A stretch of 64,000 bases of DNA from positions 5,518,001 through 5,582,000 of the forward strand of contig NZ_RAPV01000001.1 in assembly GCF_003610295.1 (NCBI RefSeq), written 5' to 3'. Source of the DNA: Paraburkholderia sp. BL23I1N1. Lineage in GTDB: Bacteria; Pseudomonadota; Gammaproteobacteria; Burkholderiales; Burkholderiaceae. Below the pieces are notes generated by a model, which saw only the letters and a program-made list of their open reading frames with translations, made no database searches and had not been told where the DNA came from. The stretch's first letter is position 1, and each line of letters begins with the position of its first letter. A program made the translations under genes and the position numbers. This document shows positions 26,978 through 35,161 of this stretch, piece by piece.

Positions 26978-27478
26978 TCATCGATGCTTTGTTTCTCGCC
27001 GGCGCTTCGGACTCTCCGCCGGGATTGGAGAGACTGCCGCTTCAGGTATTGCGCCAAGCTCCGCAAGTTTGTCCCGTGCGTCGCGATACTGTTCATAGAA
27101 CCTGGCCCACTTGCTGAAGCCGCCGAGTTCGCCGACGGCGCGCAGCATCGCAAGATGGGACGCGGTCAGTAGTTGCACAGTGGCTTCGAGTTCCGCAATC
27201 CTGATGTCCTTGTCGGCAAGCGACGCCGCGGTATCGGCGCCGGAGCGTTTCGCAACGCGGCCTCGCCAGCGCCGGTATTCGGCTTGCCGCTGCTGATATC
27301 CAGCGAGCAGCTTGCTCCGGGACTCGCTACGGGTGATCGACGACGCCGCGTTGATGGACGGGTGTAGCCGCGCGACAGCGCGAGCCGTGATGTCTTCATC
27401 ATCGGCCAGCAGCGTTTCGAGAATCTCGCGCATCTGGTTGTCGTCGCTGGACGACGTGGTCTCGTTAGGTTCAGTCAT
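26978..27478 (-). CDS. Small coiled-coil protein, TnpC-like partner of the recombinase trio
   Basis: A 166-residue protein. The middle SRSKLLAGYQQRQAEYRRWRGRVAKR is basic, followed by a heptad-like segment (DKDIRIAELEATVQLLTASHLAMLRAV) and KWARFYEQYRDARDKLAEL. This build resembles TnpC-type accessory proteins of Tn554-like elements, although I cannot assign a named family. The ATG at 27478 has GGAG six bases upstream and lies inside the end of the third recombinase gene (8 bp overlap), so it is part of the same operon. Confidence 0.6.
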   Translation of the reverse strand: MTEPNETTSSSDDNQMREILETLLADDEDITARAVARLHPSINAASSITRSESRSKLLAGYQQRQAEYRRWRGRVAKRSGADTAASLADKDIRIAELEATVQLLTASHLAMLRAVGELGGFSKWARFYEQYRDARDKLAELGAIPEAAVSPIPAESPKRRRETKHR

Positions 27479-29795
27479 CAAGTACTCCACGTTCCGGGGG
27501 CAGTGACAGGTCTACGCCGTCAGGGAAGGGCCGTTCGCCCGCTGGTGTGGCAAGCAGCTTCTGTACGCCGGTCAGCCGCTTCTCTGCGTGGTCAAGCTGG
27601 TTTTGCCAGCCGATGCTGGTCGATGGTCTGGCCTGGATCGACTCAAGGGCAAGCTTGAACTTGCCCTCAAGCCTGATCAGGTTCTGTCGGTTCTCCGGCA
27701 GATCGGTGGCCGACAGATGGCGGCAGTCTGCGAAGCACTCGAGATGTTTGTGGCAGGGATCGACCGTAAATGAATTCAGGCAATGCCCATACGGTGTTGC
27801 ATGGAAACCGTCCGCTTCGGCACGAAGGTACTCATACGCGGCAGTGTCGCCCTCTGTTGCCTGGATGCGCAGGAACGCGTCCACGATCGGGCCATTGGCC
27901 TTGCCGCCCTTGATGAGCCTGGCAACCGTACTGGCTTTTTCACCAAGCATGATCTCGATGTCCTGCGGGATCTCGATCTGGTCCAGATCTTCTGCGAGGC
28001 TGCGATGATCGTACTCGTAACTCTGTGCGACGCTGCGTCGGTTGAACCGCTTCGAGATGATGGTGTCAGCGACGCCCAGCCGGAACAGCTCGGTGTTTTG
28101 CAGATGACGCAGCATGTGCGATTCGATCTTCAATGCACGGTCTTCGTCGGTCTGTCCGTATTTTTCGAACAGCGACGGCAGGTCCTTGGAGTCACCGAGT
28201 GCCTGTCCAATGAACGTCGGATCAGGACGGTTAACCGACATGTAGCGGGTCACGTCGCACAAACCGTCGTTGCGCTCTTCGACAAGCGAGCGCTTGGGCT
28301 GCACGAACAGAAACTCCCACGGCTGAACGACACCGACCGCAAGCGGCAATGGTGTGGTGTCCGACACCTTCGTTGGCGTTTTGAGCCGGATATGCTCTTC
28401 GAGTTCTCCAACGTGCAGATGCGTCGCGTGCCATTCCATACGTTCAACAAGGCTAACGGGAGAGCCGTTCCCATGGCGGAAGCGCATGCCAGTCTTGCCC
28501 TCGCGCATCGCTTTTACCAGACGGTTTCCGAACTGATAGACGGCCATGTTCAGTGTAAGGTCACCGCTGCGGCGTCGTTCCATCTGATAGCCGTACAGCT
28601 CAACGAGTACCGCCGGATCGAAGTCGTCACGGTAGCGCTCGATGAATGGTTCCTGCTCAATATCCAGCCAGAACGGGTTACCCATCAACCGCGTATAGAT
28701 TTCGATGATGGGCACGAGGCTGTCGGCCGGGTACCACGGAAGCAGACGCCCCGTTTCGCATTGCAGCTTCAGCGTCGCGCGTAGCGGAGCTGTGAGCTTC
28801 GCGACATGGTCGAGCGTCTCTGTCAGCAGGACCCGGAACATGTCGGGAACAGGCTGCGTGTTTTCACGAAGGAAGCGGCTGTCCGACTCGTCGTCCTGTT
28901 GCTTTTCCGCGAAGTGCCGGGCCATCAGCGACGTTGAGATGCCACCGGCTTCGCCGGCAGGCCGCCCCTTTGAGTCCAGATACGTCCGCTCGCGCTTCCA
29001 GTCGACCGGCAACAGGGCAGCTTCGCCCGCACGCATGCCAGTCACGATCATTGTGCGCACGGCGGCGAACCGCAGATCGTCCATGACCGTCCGCGGCTTC
29101 TCGGTCATCACGATCCGGGTCAGTTCCCAGAACGCCCGGCGTTCGGGTAGCCGCGCCTCGCTTTTGCGTGCCTCCAGGCCGGCGCGCAACTCGTCTTGCG
29201 ACCAGGTATGTTTCGCCTTGATCGCGCTTTTCGTACGCATGCGCGTACTGTCTAGCGACGGATACAACTGCCCCACATCGCAGAGGTGTTGGGCATCAAG
29301 AATCACCTTGACGATACCGATGACCAGATCGCCAAGTTTGCCGCTGGCCTGTATCGCTGCTCCAATGCGAATCGCGATGCGGAGATCATCAACGGTTAGC
29401 TGCCAGGGATCCTTTTCCACGCATGTTGCAACCACCCGGAGCGGTCGCGCGATGTGTTGCATGACATGTCCGGTGGTGTTCCGTTTGAACAGTAACTGTT
29501 CGGTAACGGATGCCTTGATCAGATCCTGCCAGGCCGGCGAGAGGGGTCGCCGGGGCAGTGGCGCCAGGCTCTGCTCAGCGCGCTCCGCATTGATGATCGC
29601 GAGCGCCTTCGCATCAGGTCCAAGATCTCGCAGGTAATGGGTCGGCGGCGGTACGTCGCCGGCAATGACAGTAAGGTTCCAGCCGACGCCGTCGCATGCG
29701 GCACCTGTTTCGTCGAGAGGCATGTCCCACGACAGCCGTTTCTCATGAGCCAGCATTTTGCCCAGTTCAATGAACGCAGAGTAGTGTGGATTCAT
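27471..29795 (-). CDS. Large tyrosine recombinase/integrase (third of trio)
   Basis: A 774-residue protein. Catalytic residues of the tyrosine recombinases lie in the middle and C-terminal half: Arg in VTGMRAGEAALLP, His-x-x-Arg in SHMLRHLQNTEL and Tyr in VAQSYEYDHRS. After the catalytic domain is a Cys/His cluster (GHCLNSFTVDPCHKHLECFADC) that probably binds zinc, followed by a helical tail. A long N-terminal part lacks recognised domains. Its ATG overlaps the stop of the second recombinase by 4 bp. Tn554-like integrases also have a Cys cluster at the end. It probably acts with the two upstream recombinases. Confidence 0.82.
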   Translation of the reverse strand: MNPHYSAFIELGKMLAHEKRLSWDMPLDETGAACDGVGWNLTVIAGDVPPPTHYLRDLGPDAKALAIINAERAEQSLAPLPRRPLSPAWQDLIKASVTEQLLFKRNTTGHVMQHIARPLRVVATCVEKDPWQLTVDDLRIAIRIGAAIQASGKLGDLVIGIVKVILDAQHLCDVGQLYPSLDSTRMRTKSAIKAKHTWSQDELRAGLEARKSEARLPERRAFWELTRIVMTEKPRTVMDDLRFAAVRTMIVTGMRAGEAALLPVDWKRERTYLDSKGRPAGEAGGISTSLMARHFAEKQQDDESDSRFLRENTQPVPDMFRVLLTETLDHVAKLTAPLRATLKLQCETGRLLPWYPADSLVPIIEIYTRLMGNPFWLDIEQEPFIERYRDDFDPAVLVELYGYQMERRRSGDLTLNMAVYQFGNRLVKAMREGKTGMRFRHGNGSPVSLVERMEWHATHLHVGELEEHIRLKTPTKVSDTTPLPLAVGVVQPWEFLFVQPKRSLVEERNDGLCDVTRYMSVNRPDPTFIGQALGDSKDLPSLFEKYGQTDEDRALKIESHMLRHLQNTELFRLGVADTIISKRFNRRSVAQSYEYDHRSLAEDLDQIEIPQDIEIMLGEKASTVARLIKGGKANGPIVDAFLRIQATEGDTAAYEYLRAEADGFHATPYGHCLNSFTVDPCHKHLECFADCRHLSATDLPENRQNLIRLEGKFKLALESIQARPSTSIGWQNQLDHAEKRLTGVQKLLATPAGERPFPDGVDLSLPPERGVLDD

Positions 29796-31336
29796 CGGTT
29801 GTCGGCTTCCAGTTCTTCGATGACTGTCTGTATCTCGGCGATCGTGCGTTGCAGTTGCAGGTAGGCCGGCGACCTGGTGTCGCCGCGGGAACTCTGGTCG
29901 AAGAAGATCACCACTTCACGCATCTCGGCCAGCACGCGCTCATGCATCGCCTTGTCGTGCAGGGGCATGAATTTCCTGCATCCATAGCACGATGTGACCG
30001 GGTTGTAGGGACAGGCGGGCTGGCCCGATTTGCAGCCCCCGATACCGGCAATCGGAATGCCGTGAGGTACACCGGCAATCTGCTGCTCACCTTTAAGAAG
30101 GGTGAGCTCTTCCGGGGAGATGAACCGGTCGTGTGCAATTTTTGCCACGCGTCGGTATATGTCCGACGCGCCGAGAGCAAGGTTGACGCGCTCCGCGTGG
30201 GTGGCCGATGTCTCGTAATACACGAGTCCTGTTTGCACGTTCGAATGCCCCATAAACTCGGCGAGTTCTTCGTGGCTTGCGCCGGCGTCGACGAGTCTCT
30301 GGGCCGCCGTGTGGCGCAGGTCTGTCGCCGTACCGAGGTCTTCGGAGTCGATCAGCTTTCTGACGAGCGCGGCAATGCGGGTTCCGGCTTCGTAGTTCGA
30401 TTCGACAGCAAAGAAATGCCCAGCACCAGCGAGACCTTCAGCCGTTCGCCGGGCCTTTACCGCAACGAAGATCGGAGCCCACTCGCGCTTGACCCGACGC
30501 GTAAGCGGCTTTCTCTTCGAGTTGCTTTTCTGTTTGGCCATATGGAAGGTTAAATGCACCGTCGGCGGTCCATCCGGTGCATCCTGCCAGATACGTACAT
30601 TTCGCATGCTCAGCATCGCAATCTGGATCGGGCGCATGGCGAACTGGTAGGCGCACAGCAACATCCCTGCGTCGCAAATAACTCCGTACGACGGGACCGT
30701 GGTCGACTCAAGCGCCACAACCATTTCATCCAGATAGCGAACAATTGCTGCCTCTTCGTCCGCGCTCAGGAAGACATCACCGGAGCGGACGCCCGCGTAA
30801 GCATCCCGGGCAGGCAAGGGAAGGGTAGTAGCGATGTAGGTATCGTAGGTATCGGCCCAGCCTCGCAATCGGTGGCGACATAGGAGTCGCAGCAGCGCTT
30901 TCACGAGGATATACGCCGAAAGAGGCATCTCGCGCACACGCAGTCTGGCCCAGACGGCCGCAATCCCGACGGGACCAGCACGAGCGATTTCAATGATATC
31001 GGCGGGCGATAAATGTGGAGCGGCGATCAGGTAGTTTGCCGCAGTCGTAACGCTGAGATCTTCGCCGAGCAGGAACAGGAAGACGTGTTTCAACAGCAGG
31101 GCGTGATTGGCCACAAACCCCGTGAAGTCGACCCTTATCGTCCGGCCGTTGATTGCCAGTTTAAAGGCCACTTGGCCGGCAGGATCCCGGATCGAGTGCA
31201 GCACATCATCGAAGTCGTCGTAATAGCGGATGACCGGCGGCAGCATCGGTAGTGCCGCTACAACCTGATCAATGACATCATCGGCGGGAACATGCACCGG
31301 AAACAGGTCCGACTGGACTCGTGGTTTGCCGCCCAT
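29792..31336 (-). CDS. Tyrosine recombinase with C-terminal Cys cluster (second of trio)
   Basis: A 514-residue recombinase. It has Arg in YQFAMRPIQIAML, box II as TDLRHTAAQRL, GHSNVQTGLVYYETS with the terminal His and Tyr, and a C-terminal cluster CKSGQPACPYNPVTSCYGC like that of Tn554 TnpA/TnpB. The usual first His of box II (HDLRHT) is replaced by Thr. The ATG at 31336 comes one base after the stop of the first recombinase. It probably cooperates with both neighbours. Confidence 0.85.
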   Translation of the reverse strand: MGGKPRVQSDLFPVHVPADDVIDQVVAALPMLPPVIRYYDDFDDVLHSIRDPAGQVAFKLAINGRTIRVDFTGFVANHALLLKHVFLFLLGEDLSVTTAANYLIAAPHLSPADIIEIARAGPVGIAAVWARLRVREMPLSAYILVKALLRLLCRHRLRGWADTYDTYIATTLPLPARDAYAGVRSGDVFLSADEEAAIVRYLDEMVVALESTTVPSYGVICDAGMLLCAYQFAMRPIQIAMLSMRNVRIWQDAPDGPPTVHLTFHMAKQKSNSKRKPLTRRVKREWAPIFVAVKARRTAEGLAGAGHFFAVESNYEAGTRIAALVRKLIDSEDLGTATDLRHTAAQRLVDAGASHEELAEFMGHSNVQTGLVYYETSATHAERVNLALGASDIYRRVAKIAHDRFISPEELTLLKGEQQIAGVPHGIPIAGIGGCKSGQPACPYNPVTSCYGCRKFMPLHDKAMHERVLAEMREVVIFFDQSSRGDTRSPAYLQLQRTIAEIQTVIEELEADNR

Positions 31337-31337
31337 A

Positions 31338-32561
31338 TCAGATCCCCCTGGGCAAAGCCCGCAGCAGGGCAACCCGGTCGTCGAAGGCGTCATTCCAGAC
31401 ACCCGCCAATCGATCCTCGAACACGGCGCGCGCATACCGGGACGGCATGGCCGATGTCTTGGACCAGCCAAAGAATGTCCGTAGCTTCTGGAGGGCTTCA
31501 TCCATCGCATCGCCGTGCTCCAGCAACTGATGGAGCCGGACTACGGCAGATGTGTGGCGCAGATCGTGCGGCGTAACTGCATCCTTGCCAGTCCGGTCTT
31601 TCAGCTCCGTTAGCATCTCGACCGGCAAACAACGCGTAATCTGTGCAAATACCTTTGTCAGTGTCTCCGTCGACAACGGAGCGCCGCCCTGGGAATTCAG
31701 CAGGAACGAGTGATCGGGGCGGCCCCGATAGTTTTCCACGTAGCTTTGCACAATGCTTGCTGTCAGCTCACTGACGGGCACCTGGCGAATCGAGTGCACA
31801 TTCTTGATGCTGGGCCTTGAATAGCGAGAGTCGAGGTCCGTGTCCTCGTATTCGTTTTCCTGCACATTGAGCCAGTGACGCGTCCGTTGTTGCTTGTGAT
31901 CGTAGGCACTTTTGACGGCGTCGGCCGGAAGCAACAGAACTTCGCCGCGGCGCAAGCCCTGATGCAGCATCAGCACAAATGCGACGAAGACGCGCCAGCG
32001 TGTCCTGTCACGCCTGAACGGATTCTGTGGAGATTCCGGGTCAAGCATCGCATACAGTGCTTCAACGACACTCGCTGGCAACGAGCGAACCGTCTCAACC
32101 GAATTATCCCGACGAACGTGAAGCTGGCTATAAAGCGCAGATAGCCTGTGCAGTCGCTGCTCGACGCGCTGAAGCCGATCATCAGGGGGCTCGCTCTTCG
32201 ATAACCAGGTGACGACATCCGTCACAAAGCCAAACCCGGTTTGCCAGCGCTTTTCGTCGGCACCTGTTACCACCGGCTGATTTCGAATGGAAACAAACCA
32301 CGATTCGAGAATCTGGGCCAGCACACCGTCGTCGAGCTCGGTCAGCGCGTTGTCCAGAGCATTCGTGCCGCGGAGATTATCTGCATGTTGATACAGATCC
32401 TCCAGATATCGCAGCTTCTTCGTATGCGTGGAATCCGCCAGTTGCGCGGCCGACATTGCCGACCAGACTGCGGTCCAAAACCGCGGTAGCCCGACATCGT
32501 CGACCAGCATCGGGCCACGAAGCGCCGCCGGAACCGCGGCACCGAACAATTGTTGAAACAC
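31338..32561 (-). CDS. Tyrosine recombinase (first of trio)
   Basis: A 407-residue recombinase: an N-terminal helical core-binding region, then Arg in LMLHQGLRRGEVLLLP, VTPHDLRHTSAVVRL (His-x-x-Arg), Trp in FFGWSKTSAM and Tyr in PSRYARAVF. It starts with GTG at 32561, or possibly the ATG at 32510. It is the first gene of a five-gene operon. Size and order (407, 514, 774 residues) differ from RIT elements, which carry three recombinases of about 300-400 residues. Confidence 0.85.
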   Translation of the reverse strand: MFQQLFGAAVPAALRGPMLVDDVGLPRFWTAVWSAMSAAQLADSTHTKKLRYLEDLYQHADNLRGTNALDNALTELDDGVLAQILESWFVSIRNQPVVTGADEKRWQTGFGFVTDVVTWLSKSEPPDDRLQRVEQRLHRLSALYSQLHVRRDNSVETVRSLPASVVEALYAMLDPESPQNPFRRDRTRWRVFVAFVLMLHQGLRRGEVLLLPADAVKSAYDHKQQRTRHWLNVQENEYEDTDLDSRYSRPSIKNVHSIRQVPVSELTASIVQSYVENYRGRPDHSFLLNSQGGAPLSTETLTKVFAQITRCLPVEMLTELKDRTGKDAVTPHDLRHTSAVVRLHQLLEHGDAMDEALQKLRTFFGWSKTSAMPSRYARAVFEDRLAGVWNDAFDDRVALLRALPRGI

Positions 32562-33063
32562 TGGGATCGCCCGTAAGAATACGCAACGGGCAAAGATACC
32601 ATTAATGGGGTCAGCTGTTGCTCAGAAATCCAGTGAGAAGCTCGCTGCACGCAACAGACCAAAACATACCAGTCCTGTTGATAATTTATATTATGTCAAA
32701 TATGAACTTGCTGCCCAGCGCATCACGGCACTGTCTGTGCGGCTCAAATAAACTTCGACCCAATTAACCGACCGGCCGGATGCCCTGTTCAGCGCTTCGC
32801 CCACGGAGGCGGCATGCCTACAGGAGTAGCTTGACTATGTCGACTCCGTCTCCCTACTTCAGACAATGACGGCGCGGACCACCATCGGTCGTGTGCCGGC
32901 TGCGTAGTGACCGAGGTCGCCGGTTAATCCGCATGTGACATGCATCGGGCTGATCCTCGATTGTCGATAAAAACGATATCTGGCTCTTTCCGAATACAGG
33001 CAGACTTGCAGCGGATCGCTCATGTGAACCATAATGCACATTAAATGCAACATGGAGGGGCAC
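32562..33063. other. Non-coding region upstream of recombinase trio and CcdAB
   Basis: About 500 bp without a convincing gene. It contains CACGCAACAG (32648-32657, inverse of the motif at 26268-26277), ATTTGACATAA copy 3 on the minus strand (32691-32701), and the perfect palindrome TAATG-CA-CATTA (33032-33043) 20 bp before the CcdA start. The recombinase and CcdAB promoters should lie here. Confidence 0.5.
32691..32701 (-). repeat. ATTTGACATAA motif, copy 3 (inverted)
   Basis: Eleven bases identical to copies 1 and 2 but on the other strand, 130 bp upstream of the recombinase trio. Copies 2 and 3 thus face each other across the Phd/RelE pair, the DUF1488 gene and the trio. Confidence 0.5.
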
Positions 33064-33306
33064 ATGGGTAAGGCACTTGAAGTTCGACCACGCAAGTCGA
33101 CAAACGTTACGCTGCCGCCTGAAGTCCTGGATCGGGCCAAGGAGTTGGGGATTAACCTTTCGCGCGCGAGCGAGCGCGGTGTGCGCGAAGAAATTCAGGA
33201 GGCGGAGGCTCGCCGTTGGGCCGATGATAACGCCGAACTGGTCGCCGCATACACTGCGATGATCGATCGCGACGGGCTTCCGCTCGCGAAATTCAGGACG
33301 TTTTAA
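33064..33306 (+). CDS. ccdA: CcdA-type antitoxin
   Basis: An 80-residue protein with a ribbon-helix-helix N-terminus (KSTNVTLPPEVLDRAKELGINLSRASERG) and the typical CcdA C-terminus (RRWADDNAELVAAYTAMIDRDGLPLAKFRTF in part). GGAGGGG lies just before the ATG at 33064. It overlaps ccdB by one base (TAATG). The TAATG-CA-CATTA palindrome upstream is a candidate operator. Confidence 0.93.
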   Translation: MGKALEVRPRKSTNVTLPPEVLDRAKELGINLSRASERGVREEIQEAEARRWADDNAELVAAYTAMIDRDGLPLAKFRTF

Positions 33307-33626
33307 TGGCGCGGTTCGATCTCTACGCCAACCCTGACAACGAGACGCGCGGACTCGCGCCGTACCTGCTCGACGTGCAGAGCACGCACGTCGGAATTTT
33401 GCCGACGCGCATTGTGATCCCTCTGCGACCTGCCCAGCATCTCGCTTTTTCGGGCAAACCATCCGATCTGCTGCCGGTTTTCGAGGTTAATGGCGAAAAG
33501 TGTTTCCTTGATACGCCCGGCATGAGTGCAGTTCCTCTGGCCGCGCTCGGCAAACGCATCGGTTCTCTTTCGGTTGAACGTGAAGCCATCCTGGCGGCGC
33601 TCGACCGGATCTTCGGTGCATTCTGA
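33306..33626 (+). CDS. ccdB: CcdB-type toxin (gyrase inhibitor)
   Basis: A 106-residue protein: MARFDLYANPDNETRGLAPYLLDVQS, TRIVIPL and DTPGMSAVPLAALGKRIGSL in pattern, all CcdB signatures. The C-terminus (ILAALDRIFGAF) keeps the residues used to bind gyrase. CcdB traps DNA gyrase and causes double-strand breaks unless CcdA is present. Full length. Confidence 0.93.
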   Translation: MARFDLYANPDNETRGLAPYLLDVQSTHVGILPTRIVIPLRPAQHLAFSGKPSDLLPVFEVNGEKCFLDTPGMSAVPLAALGKRIGSLSVEREAILAALDRIFGAF

Positions 33627-34097
33627 CCGACAGCAATGCAGCGCGATAGCCAGCGACGTGATGATTTAGCGCCGGCCCGGTGCTGTGATCGCCGGTCACA
33701 AGGCGCCTGGTTCGATCTCCAGAATCGCCCCCTCCCGCTGCAAGCCGGGTTTGGTTTTGTGGCATGAGCAGTTAAAATAGACGGTTAGTTGCGAATCTAC
33801 CGTTGTTAATCTTCGCGAATGGTGAGCTTTTCGGGAGTAATCCTGGTGCACGAGCGGCGCATCGAGCCCGGGCGCTTAATGCGCGAATCGCTGCACCCCT
33901 GCGTGAGAGTTGAAGAATTCTGGCGTGGCAGTTCACGCATCGCCGGCCAGTAACTGCCCGTCTGCACCCGTCAACGAGGACGCATCCATTCCGGCTTGAC
34001 CGCATCCCGGACTGCAAGAACTACCGGTGGTCCAGGATGGCCGGCCGTTTCAGAACGTACATGACTGGGCTGGAAATGGCTCGCAACAAAGCCCCGC
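33627..34097. other. Non-coding or decayed interval
   Basis: About 470 bp with no gene I can support. A GGTTCGATCTCC stretch near 33710 recalls a tRNA T-arm but no cloverleaf can be drawn. Confidence 0.4.
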
Positions 34098-34505
34098 TTA
34101 CAGGTGTCGGCATGGTCGTTGGCCCACCGCGGTCTGATCTATGACGGGCGCCAAAGCGCGCGACGGAACCCATTGGCCTCCCTGTGCAACAAATTGGGAA
34201 GTCGCGTCGACGACCGTTTGGTTGATGTCTTCATCGAATACGTCAACCACAGGTGCGACGACCAACTCCGCGAGGGCAAATTGCTGCTTTTCGAAAGTAA
34301 GCATGGAAAACGTGTTCCAAACGACGCCCACCGGGTTTCTGGCCACGAGCTCGACTACGGTGCTGGCCATTCGCGCTCGTTGCCCCGCAAAAACGTGCAG
34401 ACTGTGGCTTGCCGGGTCTCGCAGCATCCGGTTGAACCTGGTGCCTGAGAGCCGCCAGAGGGTATCGTCACGAGCGATCAGAAACGTTCGGCAAGAAAAT
34501 TCCAT
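34098..34505 (-). CDS. Conserved hypothetical protein
   Basis: A 135-residue protein beginning MEFSCRTFLIARDDTLWRLSGTRFNRML, with VVELVARNPVGVVWNTFSML and VAQGGQWVPSRALAPVID. The ATG at 34505 has AAGGGG eight bases upstream. I recall proteins of this pattern as uncharacterised conserved proteins in Burkholderiales; no function can be offered. No signal peptide or membrane segment. Confidence 0.7.
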   Translation of the reverse strand: MEFSCRTFLIARDDTLWRLSGTRFNRMLRDPASHSLHVFAGQRARMASTVVELVARNPVGVVWNTFSMLTFEKQQFALAELVVAPVVDVFDEDINQTVVDATSQFVAQGGQWVPSRALAPVIDQTAVGQRPCRHL

Positions 34506-34774
34506 GGTTCTGCCCCTTGCATTAACGGTGATGCTCACCACGCCCGGCGAGATTCCGCAACGCGCATCCGAGCAGGCGATTCGCTCCCGTACCTTGCACC
34601 GCGCGCGTGACCAGACTTCGGATCGTCCCGGTCGATGCCTGGCTCAGGAAGTTCAAAGGCGCAGCGTTGAACGTTCGCAGGTCGCTCCAACCAGACACTC
34701 TGCCATTTGGTCGTTTGTAAGTAACAAGCCAGGCGCAACTGATTTTCGGCGCGCGGGCGGGGGCCGCCATCGGC

Positions 34775-34813
34775 ATCCCATCTCGTATGACTCAGGTTTT
34801 GGTACGCTTTCAT
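34775..34813 (-). pseudogene. IS200-type TnpA N-terminal remnant
   Basis: Thirteen codons read MKAYQNLSHTRWD, which is how many IS200 TnpA (Y1 transposase) proteins begin; the family then continues CKYHVVFIPK, but here the sequence changes completely. Only the very start of the transposase gene remains, so an IS200-like copy was probably deleted or overwritten at this point. Confidence 0.55.
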
Positions 34814-35161
34814 CGTGAGCCCAGTTTCTCCTGCCAGAATTCGAAAATTCACGGGGACCGCCGTGAAGATTGAAGGTCGGCCAGCGGGTGTCAGAGCGGG
34901 GGCGAACTTCCGTGAGTGGATACGTAGCGATCAGGTTGTCCTACAGCAGATGAAAAGACAGTTCACAACACATGCTCAACGCAGCGACCAGGCATACCCC
35001 GGACGCTTGGCCCACCCCACAATCCCGGCGAACCAGGCGCAGACGGAACTTCGCACAGTTCGCACTGGGACGGCGGGCCTGCCGGTTGACTTCGAGGCCG
35101 TTTTCCGTGAAAACAGGCCGCTTCAGCGCTTGCTGCAACAGTGCCATGAGGACGGGCGTTT

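Noticed and set aside
31338..32561. RIT (recombinase in trio) element
   Set aside because: RIT recombinases are three proteins of roughly 300-400 residues; here the second and third are much larger and two more genes belong to the operon.
33690..33760. tRNA-like T-arm (GGTTCGATCTCC)
   Set aside because: The loop has the wrong size and no acceptor, D or anticodon stems can be paired with it.
34141..34818. Plus-strand frame of 225 codons
   Set aside because: It is opposite the conserved hypothetical gene at 34098-34505 and the IS200 remnant; composition rich in Arg, Ser and Thr as in shadow frames.
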